This document shows, piece by piece, positions 45,906 to 57,706 of a stretch of DNA of 64,000 nucleotides (position 1 is its first letter; every line of letters begins with the position of its first letter). The translations under genes and the position numbers were made by a program. The notes beneath the pieces are model-generated. The model had not been told where the DNA came from. It ran no database searches and was given only the letters and a program-made list of their open reading frames with translations. The stretch covers positions 47,694,141 through 47,758,140 of the forward strand of contig CM034233.1 of NCBI GenBank assembly GCA_019916065.1, given 5' to 3'. The stretch is from Vitellaria paradoxa (taxonomy: Eukaryota; Streptophyta; Magnoliopsida; Ericales; Sapotaceae).

Positions 45906-46248
45906 TTATAGCTTTTATTTTACTTATAATATTTTGCATTTTTAGATATTTTGTCATGCTTGCTTTACTATCTTGCTATTCCTGGGCTTCTTTGGTCGGG
46001 AAAAGTTACCTTTAGCGACCAAATATAAATTTGGTCGGGAAAAGTGGTCGCCGAAAGTGTGATTTGTTGTAGTGAACCTTGGTGTTGTTTAGGCTAAAAG
46101 CTCCAAGTTATATTACCTAAAAGTACACAAACAGCAATAATGCATGAAAATGAGATAATTAAGCTAATACCTCACCATTAACAAGCATAAGTGCATAATT
46201 AGCTTACACAAAGGATATAGAATTGTATAATATTGTAAGCTAATCGCA

Positions 46249-46738
46249 CCCCCCCAACCTCGACATTGCTAGTCCCTAGAAATGCATGGAACTAAACTAT
46301 GGGGTATAAAAAAAACAAGTGCAAGGACACACACATGTAGGTTCTTATTCAAATCAAACAAAACGAAATGAAAACTAACTAAGGTAATGCCCATTTTCGT
46401 AGGAGACACAAGACCACACTTAGCGCATGAGGTAAGCCCTTTAAACCCCTAGGTTCCCCCTAGTGGACGAGTAAGGTCTCGTGAGGGTTTGTAGTGATGC
46501 TACCCACAAGCATCTATGGTTTGGTCTCAAGATGTCAAAAAGTGATTAAGATAAAAAATGGATCAAGCTAAAGTCTAACAAGTCACAAAACCCAAATATC
46601 GTGTATAATTTCCAAGTGCTAATCATAGATGCGTGGACTATCAACAGAGAAAGAGCAAGTGTACAAAATTATTTCATTTTTTCAACAAGGTTGTAGGAGC
46701 ATAAATGGAACTAAGTTTTGACTTCAAAAGCTCACAAG
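46249..46738 (-). other. Interior stub of the second Athila-type element
   Basis: Non-coding sequence that follows the LTR. It aligns with the 3' interior of the complete Athila element, including the conserved block at 46437-46500 (CCTAGGTTCCCCCTAGTGGA). It stops at 46738, where homology to the Athila interior ends, so the rest of the element was deleted. Confidence 0.75.
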
Positions 46739-46861
46739 GAGCCAAAATGTAACATAATTTTTTTTTTGTAATTAAAAATTAACATGTACGAACAACATTT
46801 TTCAAAACTTAGGGGGCTATGGCCACCCTTAACCCTAAGGAGCTTTGCCCTTGACCCTTAG
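46739..46861. other. Unassigned junction sequence
   Basis: About 120 bp between two Athila-type pieces, with a T-run and a CTTAGGGGGCTATGGCCACCC string typical of transposon flanks. No feature recognised. Confidence 0.4.
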
Positions 46862-47195
46862 TGCAGGTTATCAGAGTCGCACTATAACTGGTTAAATACT
46901 AGGTCGATATCCATAGGGATCTTAAGATGCAAAATAATGACTGAATCTAATAGATTTAATTAGCAAAAATAGGACTCACAAGAATTAAACTAAAATAAAA
47001 AATTGAATCAATTTTGTTTTGGTTTTTGAAATGAGATTTGAATTTGATTAAAATCTAATAATAAAATGTAAAAACAAGACAATTCAAGTGCCAAACCAAC
47101 CAATTCTCAAGACAATGAGTCTAGTGTTTACTAATTCAATTGAATGACTTGAAAAAGTTAAGTTCAACTAGAATAAGTCATAGAATGAATACTTA

Positions 47196-48221
47196 GGGAC
47201 CATTTGGTAACGCTGTCGTTTTCCTATTTACATTTATATGTTTATGTTTTCTGTTTTTTTGTTTTCTATTGTCGTTTTCTTTTTCTTCAATGAAAACTGA
47301 AACTGCATTTGAAAATATAATTTTATTTACAATTACTAATTTTTTATTTTCATAAAATACTTAATTTTACTATTTTTTAAAAATAAATGAATTTAATAAA
47401 TATATTTTATATTAATTTAATTTAAATATATTATTTATTAAAATTAATTGATAAAATATAAAAAATTATATCATTTAATCCAGTAAATATAAAATATATT
47501 AATTATAATTTAATTATATTATTTACTAAAAGCAATTGAATAAAATATATTTCATAATAATTTAAATAATTTAATTATGATATTTATTAAAAATAATTTA
47601 ATAAATTAATTATTAAATTAATTTAATTTAATTATGATATTTATTAAAAATAATTTAATAAAATATATTTAATATTATTTAAATTAATTATTAAATTAAA
47701 TTAAATTAAATTAAATTAAAAAATTTAATTATAATATTTATTAAAATAATTTTTTAAAATATATTTATATTAATTAAATTATTTATTAAATTAAATTAAT
47801 ATATTTTATTTTATTATTTATTAAAATAATATAAAAATATATATTTCTTATTAATTAAATTAACTAATTTAATTTAATTATTTATTAGAAATAAATTAAT
47901 AATAGATATTATATATTAATTTAATTAATTTAATTTAATTATATTATTTATTAAAAATAATTTTAGTTTATAAAAATATTTAAATAAAATAATTTATTTT
48001 AATGTGATGTAACAAAAATGGATACAATATTAGAATTGACAAAATATTTGCAACAGAAAAAAAACTGAATGAAAACGCTTTTTTCTATTTACGTTTTTCT
48101 ATTTAAATTTTTATTTTTTTGGAAACAAAAAATGTAAACAGATTTAACAAATATGTTTCTGTTGTCAGTTTAAAAAATTTTGAAAACATAAATAGAAAAC
48201 AAAAAGTTACCAAATGGTGCC
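47196..48221. mobile_element. Tourist-like (PIF/Harbinger) MITE, very AT-rich
   Basis: 1,026 bp. The left end GGGACCATTTGGTAAC and the inverted right end GGCACCATTTGGTAAC are terminal inverted repeats; further inside, GTCGTTTTC and GAAAAC continue the pairing weakly. TTA flanks both sides (47193-47195 and 48222-48224), as expected for PIF/Harbinger. The core (about 47330-48010) is close to 90 percent A+T, built of degenerate TTTAATTATATTATTTATTAAAA-like strings. No ORF. Confidence 0.75.
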
Positions 48222-50424
48222 TTAATGTACATAATTCATTTTGCGAACTATGGAAGCTTTAAGTCTAGCAACTCACATACATAAGTGCGTGAGATTTCTT
48301 AGTTAAGCAACTTCCATGAACTTATCAATGAATGATATAAATCAAGACTGATCAGACATTGTAATAGTGATTTCTATGTTAATCAGATTTAAAATGAACT
48401 AGTAATAAATGAAAACTTAAATTAAACATGAAGCTCGGCAGTTTTGAGAATCATTGGCTTGGACAGTAGTTTTGCCTTAGCCAAGAGAGAAATTAGTTGA
48501 TGATGTTAATGAAATTAAGAACAAAAAAAAGTAATAATAGAGCTAAAGAAATGGAAATCTAAAAAGAAAACTCATGTTTAATTACAGATGGATTACACTA
48601 ATTTTGGAATTGGAAATTGAAATTAAAATTTAAATCTAATTAAGTACATGAACTAAAAATTAAAACTAAAAGCTCTCAATTGAAACTAAACTCTCTATAA
48701 AACTAAAGAAGAAGACGAACAGTAGATAAGATATGTATGAGATGTGAAATGTATAGTGTCTTTTTTCCTTTATATAGGCTTCAATCTTTCTAAAAAATCC
48801 CAAACATGCTCAGTAAGTCTTCCTATCATACCTTGATATTTACAACTGGGGACATAGAGGCAAAGCCCACAAATAACATTACATCACCTCAATAACAATA
48901 AATCACAGTGGAAGTGAATAAAAAGAATTGATAATCTAACTAAAATATCCAAAAGTCCTAAGTTTGCTACAAAAAGGGGCTACAAACAAAATGCCTCAAA
49001 AATGGGCCCAAAAGTCCAAACTATACCAAAGTCTACATTTTAAATGTTTAAAGTAAAATAAATAGATAATCCATTATAAGTAGCTTCATGATCAATTAGC
49101 TATACCGCAGGCCCATCATGTTCTTCTGCCACTGCAACATCAACTGCAGTAGGGGTGAGCATTAAATTCCACGTCTGTTCAAAAATACATTTATAAAATC
49201 ATTCCCTTGTTAGGTATAAAATTTACACTCGAAACCATTTCATCCGTATTATTTATTAATTTTCTATAAATTCACATTTTCACATTTAAACCATAGGATA
49301 TAAATCATTATCATCCCCTAATCCATAATCCTGTAGTCTCATGTTTACTCATTATCTCAACATATATCATTGTACAATATCATATACTATGGGTTAGGTA
49401 CTCTATAATTTTAACCTGTGGCCACAGAATAAACTAAAAAAAATCCCCAGACCTAAGTCATGGTATACGATTTGGTCTTGTAGTCCCAAAATGTACTCAT
49501 CATACCACTTATGACCCTAGTCTTGCAGTCTTAATCCATCACATATTTTCCATAAAAGGCAATTAGGTCCCGTAGTTCTAGTACATACATATGCCATAAC
49601 GAGCTATATGTACGCTTTGTAAGTTACTAGGTTATTGAAAACGATAACCACGTTGCATAAGTTTTGGGACTTTTAACCCTTAGGTTCTAAATCCCACTCT
49701 TTTAGTATTCTCTTTGACCCTAATAATAAAAATCAATTCAAATTCCAATTCCTTCAACAACAACACATCATATACGAGGTTTTCCCTAAATTAGATTTCT
49801 TGTGTTCACCCTTAAGTTTATAAGTTATATTGAATAACATATTCCTCTGGGCTTATGTCTGTCATGTCCCGAATCTTGTGACCTAGGCTGAGTGAATAAA
49901 CATATAAATCATACACACGTTATCCATTCCCCTAATCAGAGCATTTTAACCACCTAGAGCAATATGCATAGTAACTGACAATCACAGCAAAAATAAATTT
50001 AGCCTTGGCCTAACCAAGCTATTAAGCTCCAACAACTCCCACAAAAAAAAAAAAAAATAATAATAATAATAATAAAATAAACATAGACCTTATGGCATTT
50101 ACATCCTAATAAATCTCCAAAATAAAATAAAATAAAATAATATTACAGTCCTAAAATAAGATTAAACTTAAGAAATGAAATAACAAATGTCTACAACTAC
50201 TAAGCACTTTACCCCATTTCAATGCTTACCTCAATCTTTTGGTCCTAAACCTACAACAGAGTCTATAGGGACGTGAGCACTAATAACTTGTACCCACGAT
50301 ACATAATACTAACATATATGATATGTAAAACAAAAGCATACGGTACAACTATCACAAATTAATCAACTTCTTCAATACAATCATAGCGAGCAATCAAAAG
50401 CAAACATCAACTTAATCAAATAAA

Positions 50425-52034
50425 TGACCAACCCTAAAATATGTTTGGGTTCTACCTCTCAAGTGCAAGAGGGCAGTCATAGTTTTAAACCCAGTGAGTC
50501 CGAGGTCGAATCCACAGGGAGGGCTTTGTTAAAAGCTCTAGACTTGTTCTCTTAGTTAGTAGGTGAACCTAAATTAATTTAAACTAATTTTGGATTTATA
50601 GGATGTCTGAGAATGGTTGGGTTGAGAATGATAGAATGAAGGAATTGTGATATAAAATTAAAATGTAATAAAATTAAATTTTAAAGCAAATTGATTAACT
50701 CAGAAATTAAATTAAATAACAAACATGATATTAAAAAGGTTCTTAATTCAACTTTCAAGTCCGGGTAGTTCACTACTTCATTATGGGGTGATTGGGTTCA
50801 AATATGAATTAAGGGTTTGTTCAAAAATATTGAGAATATTTTAAATCCAAAAGTTAGTACCAGTGATTTCAAACGAATATGGTTAAAAACTTTTGTTTTC
50901 GAAAGTCTTTTCAAACAAACAAAATCAGAATTGAACTTGAATCCTACTTTTAATTTGTTCAAAAGTATTAATCAATGATAATTGAAAACCAATACTAGTG
51001 ATTTTAGCGAATATGGTTAGAGGTTTTCATTTTTGAATGTTTTCGAAACAAGTTAAAAGAGGTTTGAAAATAGTAGATCCCTACGCATGAGGTTTCGCAA
51101 CCCATGTGAAGGGTCTACGCACATCCCATAGTGTTTCATGAACTACTCTTCCTTGATTCGTTGAATCAAGAACTAGGGTTTTTACGCTAGCATCATTTTA
51201 AATGACTGAAAAACAATAAACATGCACGTAATCAATCGATCTATGAATTGAAACAAACAAAACATATTATTAAGTAACGAAACAAAATCAAACTTACATG
51301 GAAAATTGTTGTGAAAGAAAATAATGAATAACTACTACAACGATGAATAATCCAGCATCGAACATCTCTATAAACGACGCAAGTAATTGAAAACTCCCTA
51401 AAAAACTATTCTAAAACTCTCAAAGTATCTGAAAAATATGAAAATGAAGTTCTGTCGTTCAGCCGTGTACAAGGTTTATAAAAAAGGTTACACAGAAACC
51501 CAAAAAAGTGCTAATTAAACCCGCGCAGGCTCAGCTACCGTGGTTCGCACCATCTGGAAGGGGGTTCGGACCACAGAATGGTGGTTACTCAAATTCTACT
51601 TCTTCTTGAAGTCGTCTCTTCTTTTTGACAGCTTTCTATCCTCAATGTTTAATGTAATTTTGACCTCAAAGACGATGGATTCAGGCTTCGGCTAAAACAT
51701 AAACGTTGTAGCCCTTTGAGTCTTCTTTTCAACCCAAAAAGAATCAGGTCAATCCGAATTGTGAGTGAGAAGATATGGTCAAAATACTGACAGGGTGTCA
51801 AGCTGGAACTACAACTGCACACCACTTCAACCATCTTAAACTTCGAACCATTTTTTCCTCCTCGGCAGCCACTTTCATCGCTGCTAATCTCAATTATTTC
51901 ACCCTTTTCCTTGCAATTAAGAAGATAGAAGCTATAAGTAATAAAATAATGATATAACTCCAAACTTAATTACTTAAATGTATCAACGAATGTCAAAATG
52001 TGGAGTTTGTAATTACACTTTTCAAGTGTAATCA
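50425..52034 (-). repeat. LTR of the non-autonomous Athila derivative
   Basis: TGACCAACCCTAAAATATG...GTGTAATCA. TATA on the minus strand at 51474-51480. One CACCATCTGG/GGTTCGGACCAC inverted motif pair lies upstream at about 51538-51583, a diverged form of the GGTCCCGACC motif of the complete element. Confidence 0.85.
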
Positions 52035-54495
52035 CACCCCTCCAACTTGAACGTTGCTCGTCCTTAGCAATGTCCTTTATTAAAATGAAATGCTACGACC
52101 ATCCTATTTCTCTTTTTGTTGGAAACAGGGCTACACTTATCTATGTGCAGCAAGCCCTTTAAACCCCTAGGTTCCCCCTAGTGAACGAGTACGGTCTCAT
52201 GAGGGTTTGCAGTAAATTTACCCACAAAATTCTATGGTAGGGTCTCAAAGTGTCAAAACGCAATCAAGATCAAAAATGAATTAAGTTCAAGCTCAATAAG
52301 TTACAAAACCCAAATATCATGTGTAATTTACAAGTGCTAAGCATAAATGCATGGACTATCAAAGTAGAAAAAGCATGTGTGTAAAATTGTTTCATTCATT
52401 CAACAAGGTCGCAAGAGCACAAACGGAACTAAGTTTTGACTTCAAAAGCTCACAAGGTACCACTCATGAAAAGGAATTCACTCATAGAGGGTTCACGCAC
52501 ACCTATTAGCATATAATGCTATCCTAGTTGCACATAACCCCACAAACAAGAGAGTGAACTAAAATGAATTCAAAGTGGACAACTCATAACCATGTTCCAA
52601 TGCATGTGTAAGAGATCACACCACACAACCTACACAAGAGCACTACATGCACAATATAAGAGTTGCTTGCTTAGAAGCCACTAGGTCTTTGTTTTGGTTG
52701 TAACTTGGCCAGGGGTATTGGTTAACAATGGAAGATATGGAAATCAAAGTACATGTCTTGGGATAAAGATGTTCAAGTGCACATAGGTCCCAAACTACTC
52801 ATTTCCTTTCCAACCCCAAGAAGAACTACAACAAGAAGCTTACTCAAAAACTTACAAACTACTCATGGGACATTCTCAATAATTGTAATACAATGCACAA
52901 GTCCCAAAATTACACAAGCAAAAAGGAATGACAAACTTTTTTTTCCGTTTTCTCTTTTTTTCTCTTTTTTTTTTTCTTTTCTTTTCTTTTTTTTTTCTTC
53001 TTTTTTTTGAAATAATGAAATAAACATAAGCTGAATTCTCCACCCAATATTCTCTCTCAATATGCTCTCAAAAGTTTCTATTCCCAACCCCTATTCACAT
53101 CATTGACATTGAGGCACTTTTCACAACCCAAGACATGTGAGGGTAAGGCTTAAAAGTGTGTGAATAAGGTTAAGGGATAATATATGTGGTGGGAGCCAAG
53201 AAAAAAGAAATACATATATAAGTATCACACACTTTATTAAAAGGCTTCAAGTTGGTTCCTAGGGCAATTTCATATCAAGGAAGGATAAAAAGGCCCAACA
53301 ATAGCAAAGATGGCCTAGCATCTTGTTCAAAGCTTACAACAACTCATAATTTGCCAAGTGAAACTCATGCAAGTGTGTGCGATGCAATTAGTGCATTGAA
53401 AACCAAAGTGAAAAGCAAAAGAGCTGTGATTATGTGCAACCCTTCAAGAAAAGAAATAATAGGCTCAAAAGCTCACCATTAGGGGTATAAGTCTCCACCT
53501 AGTCTAATAATGCTCATTTAACCAATGTTAAATGAAATCTACTCCTAAGCACATAAGCTCTTCTCCATGATAGTCACGAAAATGCACAAGGTCATAACAC
53601 ACTCAACTTGAATTAAGTTTCCTATTAATGCTTGAAAAAGATTCACTTATCACTCTCTCACTCAATTCCACAATCAACCAAACTATAAAAAGGGTAACAT
53701 GTAGGTATAAATGTGCTCAATTCATGTATTCAAGCTCAAGATACTCAAAGATTTTAAAATTTTGCAATTTTTAGCATGAAAGTCATCATGAGAACTCTAC
53801 CCCCCAACCTAAACTAAACATTGTCCTCAATGTGAGAATCATGGTGCATAAGTAGGTTTGTAATGTGTAAAGTGAGTATGATGATGAGCATGAAATAATA
53901 GCCACAAAAGGCACAAATAAGAACATAGCACAAATTAAACCAAGCATGCACCCATTATTCAAGCTCCTTAAGGCATCGCCCAAAACACCCCCAACCTAGA
54001 TTCTACAGCACTCCCAACAACAGCAATTATATATAATGGAGTACTAAAATTGAAAGTGTAAGATTAAATAAAAAGGAGAGGAAGGGTATTACCTCAAGAA
54101 CTTCCTTATTTGAAGAAAACAAAAGAAACTATTCAAAAGAAAATGTTAGACATAAAATGAAATCAAAATAAGACAAGAAAAAGGGTTAGTACGAAAGAAG
54201 AAATAAAAAAAAAATAAAAAAAATAAAGGAAGAGAATCAAATTAAAAAGAACTATGAAAATAAGAAAATGAAAAATCTAATCTACTATGTACAAATGAAA
54301 TTAAGACAAAAAGGTTATCCAACACCCTCTCTATCCCATGCATCCACAAATGGTTTAAGAAATAAAATGCTCTCTTCGGGCCCACGAAGCACTAAATATG
54401 GATGCTTTTCAGGTGTAAAACACACCGAGGAATGAAAGGCCAAGTGAGGTTCTTGAAACCTTGAATGTGGCCAAAGGGTAAGTGCATATGTGGAC
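52035..54495 (-). other. Non-coding interior of the Athila derivative
   Basis: Aligns with 10582-12370 of the complete Athila for most of its first 1.8 kb, including the conserved block at 52155-52210. C/T-rich low-complexity sequence at 52938-53008 and A-rich sequence at 54180-54260. No supported ORF. Confidence 0.7.
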
Positions 54496-54699
54496 ATGGT
54501 AGGCTCAATTAGTCACTCTACACCCAAGAAATATACGGATGTGGAAACAGTGGGTTCAATAGGTCTTTCAATGCCCAAGAAATCTATGGGTGTAAAAATG
54601 GTGGGCTCTAATGATCTCTCGACACCTAAGAAATCTACGGGTACGGGAATGGTGGGTTTGAATGATTTATCAACACCCAAAAAGTCAATGCAAGCCTTG
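54496..54699 (-). repeat. 51-bp in-frame tandem repeat
   Basis: Four units start at 54496, 54547, 54598 and 54649. On the minus strand they read a 17-residue repeat of the form VDFLGVERSLEPTI.., varying at a few positions. They lie at the C-terminal end of the gag-like frame. Confidence 0.85.
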
Positions 54700-56084
54700 C
54701 CCGTGTCTACTACCTCTCCCCAGTGATGGTCAGTCTTGTAGTAGTCACTCACAATTCTTGTAGTAAGACTCTCGGATGGGGCTAAGTCAAGAGATGAGAG
54801 GTGTGCACCACTCTCAACCTTGGGTGTGTAGTGAAGTGAACTAGGGTCGACCGACTTAATGATATGTTCCTCAGGCTATGTGACATTCAAATGCTTAGTT
54901 GGAGTCAAAGGACTCTCAATAAGGTCTAGGATGGTTGGGGTAGGTTGAGCACCAAGCTCGGTAGTAGGAAGGAATTGCATATCTCCCTGACTCTCAGTAA
55001 GTGGTAGAGGGATATCCTGAATGGGAGAGCCCAAAGGGGAATGAGGAAGATGCTCATTCCAAATATTATCCCCAGTGTAGTTAGGGCAAGTGTCCCATTC
55101 AGTGCCTATGGTAGTGCCAGAGGTTGATGACTCAGTCATGCTTATTTCTTGTGTCAACCTAGAAATTTGCTCTATAAGGTCATTTAAAGCCTGGTTCACG
55201 TCATTATTGAAGCTCAACTACTGTTGCATGAATTGATAAAGAGTGTCCTCCAATTGTGCATCATTAAGTTCACAAGGCCAATAATCCCAAGGTACCTCAT
55301 GATGGCTCTCAGTGAGTGGAACAAGGTTGGGACAGGCAAAATAATCAGTCTCTATGCGTGTGCTACTTCTAAAGGATGGATCATGAAGATCAAGTAAAGT
55401 AGGAGTATATGGGGAAGGTTCGGTGGGGCTTTTAAGTGCATGAGATTCAAAACTAGGCGTAAGTCTTCCCTGTGGCCTGGTGTGTTCATAGAAAAATTCG
55501 AGGAATGACCATGCCTCACCCGGGGTAAGGTCAAGAAATTCCCTATCTAAGACTTTATCAAACGCCTGGTGTAACTCACTGGGTAGATAGAGCATTATAT
55601 AATATTGATACAATGTCCACTAACTTTAATCCGCGACTTGGGAAAGTGTCCAAAAGTTTGTTAAATCTCTCCCAACATTATAAAATACTTCACCTCTCTT
55701 TTCATAAAAATTTTTTATTTGAAGGGCATGGGTGAAGGTTTGATGAATAGGGAAGAAATGTTCAATAAAAGCTTGATAAAATTGCTTCCAAGTACAAACC
55801 CATTTACTAGCGGAATAACACCAGTCACTAGCCACACTTTGCAATGATAAAGAGAAAAACATGAACCTAAGTCTCTTACTCATTCTAACATCATCACATA
55901 AGCCACACACTGCCTCAAACCTATCAAGGTGAAGACATGGGTCTTCCTTCTCATGTGCGAAAAATTGGGGTAATTGGTGATAGGTCTCTAATGTATAATC
56001 ATATCCAAATTGGTCACTTAGAGACTCTATGTCGGCTTGGGCATCAAAAGGACCATGAGTGAAGTCACCAAAACCAATATCCAT
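54513..56084 (-). pseudogene. Gag-like polyprotein of the non-autonomous Athila
   Basis: ATG at 56084-56082. One phase runs to 54513 (about 523 codons) with stops at 55626-55628, 55218-55220 and 54876-54878. The N-terminal part is capsid-like (EDPCLHLDRFEAVCGLC, RLRFMFFSLSLQSVASDW, WKQFYQAFIEHFFP), followed by FLDLTPGEAWSFLEFF. Then come LEDTLYQFMQQ and MTESSTSGTT, which match the corresponding linker of the complete Athila gag. No zinc knuckle and no protease motif follow; instead there is an acidic linker and the 17-residue repeats. This looks like a gag-only element with its own C-terminal domain. Confidence 0.75.
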
Positions 56085-56307
56085 GATAAGAAAGAAAAAA
56101 AAATGAAAATAGAATGAAAGAAAAAAAAATTACACTAAAATGCAACCTAAATTAATTAACATGCAAGCTAGATTAGATGATATGCAAATGAATACGTTAC
56201 AATGCAAAAGAAAGAAAACTACTAATAAAGAGATAGAGGAAAGGAACAATTCACCTAATTTCTTAAGTGAACTCCTCTTTACTCCCAAGTCTAGTGCTTA
56301 GTTGCCC

Positions 56308-56325
56308 TCCCCAGCAACGGCGCCA
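56308..56325 (-). other. Primer-binding site of the Athila derivative
   Basis: The minus strand reads TGGCGCCGTTGCTGGGGA. One base differs from the complete Athila element's site. Confidence 0.85.
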
Positions 56326-56523
56326 AAAAACTTGACCAACCCTAAAATATGTTTGGGTTCTACCTCTCAAGTGCAAGAGGGCAATCGTAGTTTTAAACTT
56401 GGTGAGTCCGAGGTCAAATCCACAGGGAGGGCTTTGTTAAAAGCTCTAGACTTGTTCTCTTCGTTAGTAGGTGAACCTAAATTAATTTAAACTAATTTCG
56501 AATTTATAGGATGACTGAGCATG

Positions 56524-57706
56524 ACTTTTCCTTTACCAATACCTTTTCATCCTCATCCTTAATGCATTTAACTTAGTTTAAATCCTTGGTCCGTCTATCT
56601 CTAGATTTAGCAAGCTTGAATATCTCTCTTTCGCCCTCCTTAGTGTCAAGTCACTTATATAAATCCTCAAATGTCTTTACCTTAGCCTCACTAACTGCCT
56701 TTTTGGTTTCTCTTTTAGCTTCTCTATACCTCTCCAAGTTCGCTTCATTTCGGTCATTTTGCCAAGATTTAAAACACTCTCTTTTAACTCTTATCTTGTC
56801 TTGGACGGCCTCATTCCACCACCACGTCTCATTCTGTGCCAGAGCACTCCCTTTGGATTCTCCTAAGACTTCTTTCCCTACCTTCCTAATACATTTTGCT
56901 ACCTTATCCCACATAATATTTGCACTCTCATTTACCATCCAAATGTTTTCCTCTAGTACTCTTTCCCTGAATGTTGCTAGCTTATCACCTTTTAAGTTCT
57001 ACCATTTAGTCTTTGAGCATCTATACGACTTCTTTTTTCTAGCCCACCTTTGAAGCTACACATCTATGACCAACAACCTATGTTAGGCAGTCACGCTCTC
57101 CCCTGGTATAACTTTACAATCTTTACAAGCTACACGGTCTCTTTTCCCAGTTAAGAAGAAGTCAATATATGTCTTTGAGGAGCCACTCTTATAAGTCACC
57201 AAATGTTCCTCTCTCTTCCTAAAAAAGGTGTTCATCACCATGAGGTCATAAGCCACTACAAACTCCAAAATATCCTTCCCTTCTTCATTTCTATCACCGT
57301 AACTATATCCCCCATGTACTCCTATGTATCCATCTATGTCGCGTCCTATATGACCGTTCAAATCTCCTCCTATGAAGACCATCTCTCCTTAAGGTATCTC
57401 TAATAGCATTCCTTCCAAGTCTTCCCAAAACTTCTCCTTATGTACATCTCCTAAGCCCAACTGGGGGGCATAAGTACTAATTACATTTACTATCTCTTCT
57501 CCTAACACTAACTTAATTGCAATAATCCTATCTCCACAGTGTTTCACATTAACTATATCTTCCTTTAGGTCCTTACTTACTACTATGCCGACTCCATTTC
57601 TCGATCTATTAAGTCTCGTATACCATAACTTATACCCAGTCCTCTCAATCTCTTTAGCTTTCTGTCCCACCCACTTTGTCTCTTGCAAGCAAGTAATTGC
57701 GATTCT
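56524..57706 (-). pseudogene. RTE-type LINE fragment (endonuclease and linker)
   Basis: The minus strand reads an APE-type endonuclease: MQETKWVGQKAKEIE, LWYTRLNRSRNGVGIVV, VNVISTYAPQLG, FIGGDLNGHIGRD, DLMVMNTFF, TYIDFFLTGKR. It then reads the linker NETWWWNEAVQDKIRVKRECFKSWQ and KVKTFEDLYK towards RT. In-frame stops include TAA near 57386. The fragment ends before RT at 56524 and starts within the N-terminal part at 57706, so neither end is a natural LINE end. It is joined to a truncated Athila LTR on the left and to the exact terminus of an inverted Athila LTR on the right. Confidence 0.8.

Larger units (their letters stand above)
38059..45993 (+). mobile_element. Endogenous caulimovirid, approximately unit length (florendovirus/petuvirus-like)
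   Basis: About 7.9 kb, the size of a complete caulimovirid genome. It has a leader fragment, ORF1 with movement protein, capsid-like, zinc-knuckle, protease, RT and RNase H domains in that order, a second ORF overlapping its end, then a TATA promoter, a poly(A) signal and leader sequence with a small ORF. There is no integrase and no LTR, which separates it from gypsy elements. A separate second ORF and the wide occurrence of such copies in angiosperms favour florendovirus, but a petuvirus relative is not excluded. No initiator-tRNA primer site was found in the leader pieces. Both ends abut CACTA subterminal sequence (TTTGGTCGGGA). Confidence 0.8.
37232..46074. mobile_element. CACTA-type DNA transposon carrying an endogenous caulimovirid
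   Basis: The left terminus CACTGCAAAAAAT and the right terminus, inverted, CACTACAACAAAT match at 11 of 13 positions. AAC stands at both outer sides (37229-37231 and 46075-46077), the 3-bp duplication expected for CACTA elements. Next to both ends are subterminal repeats with the palindrome GACCAATTGGTC and TTTAGCGACCAAAT. No CACTA transposase is encoded; the 7.9-kb interior is viral. Host sequence continues as one LTR across the insertion, which confirms the ends. Confidence 0.8.
35377..46248 (-). repeat. Athila-type LTR (second subfamily), split by a CACTA element
   Basis: TGACCGACCCTAAAATGTG...AATCGCA; 2,026 bp once the insert is removed. The start and the interior-side sequence (CCCCCCAACCTCGACATTGC) match the complete Athila element. 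A TATA box on the minus strand is at 36611-36617. Upstream of it (36680-36850) lie repeated GGGCGCCCATGG motifs. Three tandem copies of an about 128-bp unit (starts 35811, 35941, 36067) and three copies of a ~50-bp unit (36355-36470) follow. The partner LTR is absent. Confidence 0.8.
50425..56523 (-). mobile_element. Non-autonomous Athila derivative with gag but no pol
   Basis: A 1,610-bp LTR (50425-52034), a 4.3-kb interior, a tRNA-Asp-type primer-binding site at 56308-56325 (TGGCGCCGTTGCTGGGGA on the minus strand) and the first 190 bp of the other LTR (56333-56523). The interior holds a degenerate gag-like frame and long non-coding sequence. No RT, RNase H or integrase motif is present, and the interior length leaves no room for them. 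It would depend on an autonomous Athila for replication. Confidence 0.85.

Noticed and set aside
38059..45993. A functional, replication-competent integrated virus
   Set aside because: ORF1 and ORF2 both carry stops and phase changes, and RT motif A is altered.
38059..45993. Calling the viral region a Ty3/gypsy retrotransposon
   Set aside because: No LTRs and no integrase; it has a movement-protein-like domain and a caulimovirid promoter and poly(A) layout.
52935..53010. C/T-rich frame coding for phenylalanine and leucine runs
   Set aside because: Low-complexity TTTTC/CTTTT tract in a non-coding Athila interior.
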